DNA from: Protonemura montana
Lineage: Eukaryota > Arthropoda > Insecta > Plecoptera > Nemouridae
Reading direction: 5' to 3'
NCBI GenBank assembly: GCA_947568835.1
Contig: OX387603.1
Span: 2,519,701-2,583,700 of the forward strand
DNA length: 64,000 nt
Under the pieces are notes generated by a model. That model was not told the origin of the DNA and did not search any database. It was given only the letters and a program-made list of their open reading frames with translations. Of the stretch, positions 61,870-64,000 are shown piece by piece (position 1 is the stretch's first letter; every line of letters begins with the position of its first letter). Position numbers and translations under genes: made by a program.

Positions 61870-64000
61870 ATGACAACCTACGTGGCACTGCTTTTGTTAG
61901 CGGCGGCATCTGTTCAGGTACTGGATTGATTTGCAATTTAAATTTTATGGACTTTCTGCTCTAAATTAAGACTGACAATTTATCACGATTTTTTTAACCT
62001 AAATGTAAAAAGTGTGGCACTGGTCACGATTCGAAATAACCTCCACAAACCTTGATTAATTCCGTCAATCAATCGTTTTCATTGGTTTATTGGACAGAAG
62101 CAGATCATTTTGAGCAAAGTTACTCACACCCAAATCGTTTGGAGTAGAAAAATAGAACTCTATTGGTATTTTGACCAACTTTTATGTTCTCGTCTCACCC
62201 TCTTGTCGGTGGTTCCCTAGGGAGGCGTCGTGCGTTCCGACGTCGACTCTCGAATCCTGGGCGGCTCTGACGCCGACCTCGGCCAGTTTCCATGGCATGT
62301 GCACATCACCATTGACCAGGGGTCGTTCTTCTGCGGAGGCGCAGTGCTCAGCAAGAAGTGGGTCCTCACTGCGGGACACTGCGTTGACGGGTACGCACTC
62401 AAGTTTTCTATTGCCAGAAGGCGAATCTCACAAATTTCACTCATAATGTTGCTACCTAGCTAGATCGAATCTTAGTCACGGTAAGATGAAACGAGTCGTC
62501 TTCAGTGTCAGATATTGGTTGAGATCGGAGCCCAGGTCAACTTCGAGCTCGAGCGGCCGAAGAATGGACACCGCTTTGTTGCTCTCGTGAAAACCTATGC
62601 AAGTCAGAGATGTTCGTCGGGGAGGTCGGCGAATCTCAAACTTGACATCCCGTTTTTTCTGGAATAATAGTCATCTCTCTGTCTCTTCCTGGCAGCATCA
62701 CCACTTTCACCCTGGTGTTCGGTAACCTGCTCCCGGGCAGCACGACCGGAAATCCAGGAATCCAGATCACGCAGTCCCGAACCCACATGCTCCACACCGG
62801 CTACAATGCGCAGACCATCGAGAATGACATCGGGCTCATCGGACTCGAGACAGATCTCTTCTGGAGTCGTGAGTTCATGCGCAATGTTTAATGCGGAGGT
62901 TTAGAGCGCACAGAATATTGGGCATCACATAATAGCATACAGACTCAGACACGGGTACTGACACGGATAATTTCCAAAATATCCGTTGTACATCGTTCAT
63001 CGATTATTTTGCTAAATTCACCTCAAAATGGTCCGCATCCTTGAACATCTACATAAAAGCAGTGGTTTTTTATTGTCATTACAAAATTTTGCCTTAAGAT
63101 ACTTAAAATCAACGAGAAAGAAACACGGTCATGGCTTGAAAAACTAACCCTAGCTGAGTGCGTTGAGTGTGGCAAAGACATGGACGACTGACTATGTTCT
63201 TGTGATTCCAGCGACTGTCCAGCAAGTCTCACTGCCGACCCACGCCCAGTCTGGAGAGAGTTTCTCTGGGCTGGACGCCGCCGTCTCGGGCTGGGGCAAG
63301 ACCAACTATGGTAAGTCTCTCGGCGCGGTAAGCGTTCACAAACTGTTCGAACCCCAGTGTCAGCGCAGTACCTCCCCCGCTGACTGCAACGAGTTAATCT
63401 TGGCGACATTCCTTCAGGGGCTGCTGGCTACGCTAACGCTTTGAAGTGGGTTGAGCTACCGGTGATCACGAACGATCTGTGCAACGTCACGTACTCGACC
63501 ATCAAGTCCACGCACATCTGCGCGTCGGGCGAGAATGGTCGCAGCACCTGCATTGTGAGTATCTGACTCACTTACTGTACTCTTCAACAATGGGGTCAGG
63601 TAACTCCGTAGTCTACATATTTCACATGATTCAAACAAGTGCGGTAATCCGTTGTTCTACCGTTAGTGTCAAGCAATTTGTAATTATTAACTAGTTCAAT
63701 TTTGATCAAACACAGCCTAATTCTGAACATGGTTATAAACATTTTTGTAATAAGTTTTTTTGGAAGCTTTTTGTCGGCAAGTGGAGATAAACAATCAAGA
63801 AATAAGCTCTGTTCTATCCTAGGTTTACAACACTCACGACCTACAAAAGGACGTTAGTGGTTAGTTTGCAAGAAATGAATTTGTCTGTCACAACTTTAGC
63901 GGACGGATTCAAGTCTAACCTACTGCAACTGCTTGTACCTCTGTGCAGGGTGACTCCGGCAGTCCTATGGTCCTCCTGCAACAGTCCGGGGATTACATCC
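61870..64000 (+). CDS. S1 serine protease E (partial, cut by right edge)
   Basis: Secreted protease, sister of D. Exons: 61870-61917, 62221-62390, 62696-62868, 63212-63310, 63418-63554 and 63949 to beyond the edge; the boundaries and phases equal those of D. Seen: signal peptide MTTYVALLLLAAASVQ; activation site DVDSR/ILGGSDADLG; His in TAGHC; Asp in ENDIGLI; Ser in GDSGSP; Ser at position 189. It keeps the canonical Arg at the activation site and the TAGHC motif, unlike D. About 40 C-terminal residues should lie beyond base 64000, judging from D. Confidence 0.94.

Overview
The window is eukaryotic. Genes are split by short introns with GT-AG junctions, exons are GC-rich against AT-rich surroundings, and repeats are many. 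Long (CCTAA)n tracts, read as TTAGG on the other strand, are the arthropod-type telomere motif. With five chymotrypsin-fold proteases, a TRPA-type channel and a large carboxylesterase this points to an arthropod; I cannot name the species. All exon coordinates were built by hand from splice signals, reading phase and family motifs.

Layout. (1) 1-6396, minus: most of a ZMYND8-type chromatin reader (Arg/Ser-rich segment, PHD, bromodomain, PWWP, Ser/Pro-rich region), running off the left edge. (2) 12794-14195, plus: an SLX9/FAM207A-type ribosome-biogenesis gene, with an eroded copy of its first exon near 7.5 kb. (3) 15863-24547, minus: two chymotrypsin-like genes made by a tandem duplication of about 5 kb; the first has a nonsense codon, the second is intact. 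A LINE fragment lies beside the second. (4) 27191-31776, minus: a complete four-exon painless/pyrexia-like TRPA channel with 5S-related SINE sequence in its introns and upstream. (5) 32-36.7 kb: repeats and a possible LTR. (6) 37112-50107, plus: a complete ten-exon secreted type-B carboxylesterase whose introns hold SINEs, LINE pieces, MITE-like elements, two minisatellites and about 0.9 kb of telomere-type repeat. (7) 51019-55546, minus: a third chymotrypsin-like gene. (8) 55845-56830: fourteen 70-bp tRNA-like tandem units. (9) 57849-64000, plus: two more S1 proteases, the last cut by the right edge.

The proteases and esterase all begin with signal peptides, and the proteases share compact TATA promoters with GATA-type sites. 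This suggests a digestive gene cluster grown by local duplication. The most unusual content is in the repeats: a SINE whose head derives from 5S rRNA, whose head region has also been amplified into 91-bp tandem arrays, and telomere-type repeats with AT-rich spacers inside an esterase intron.
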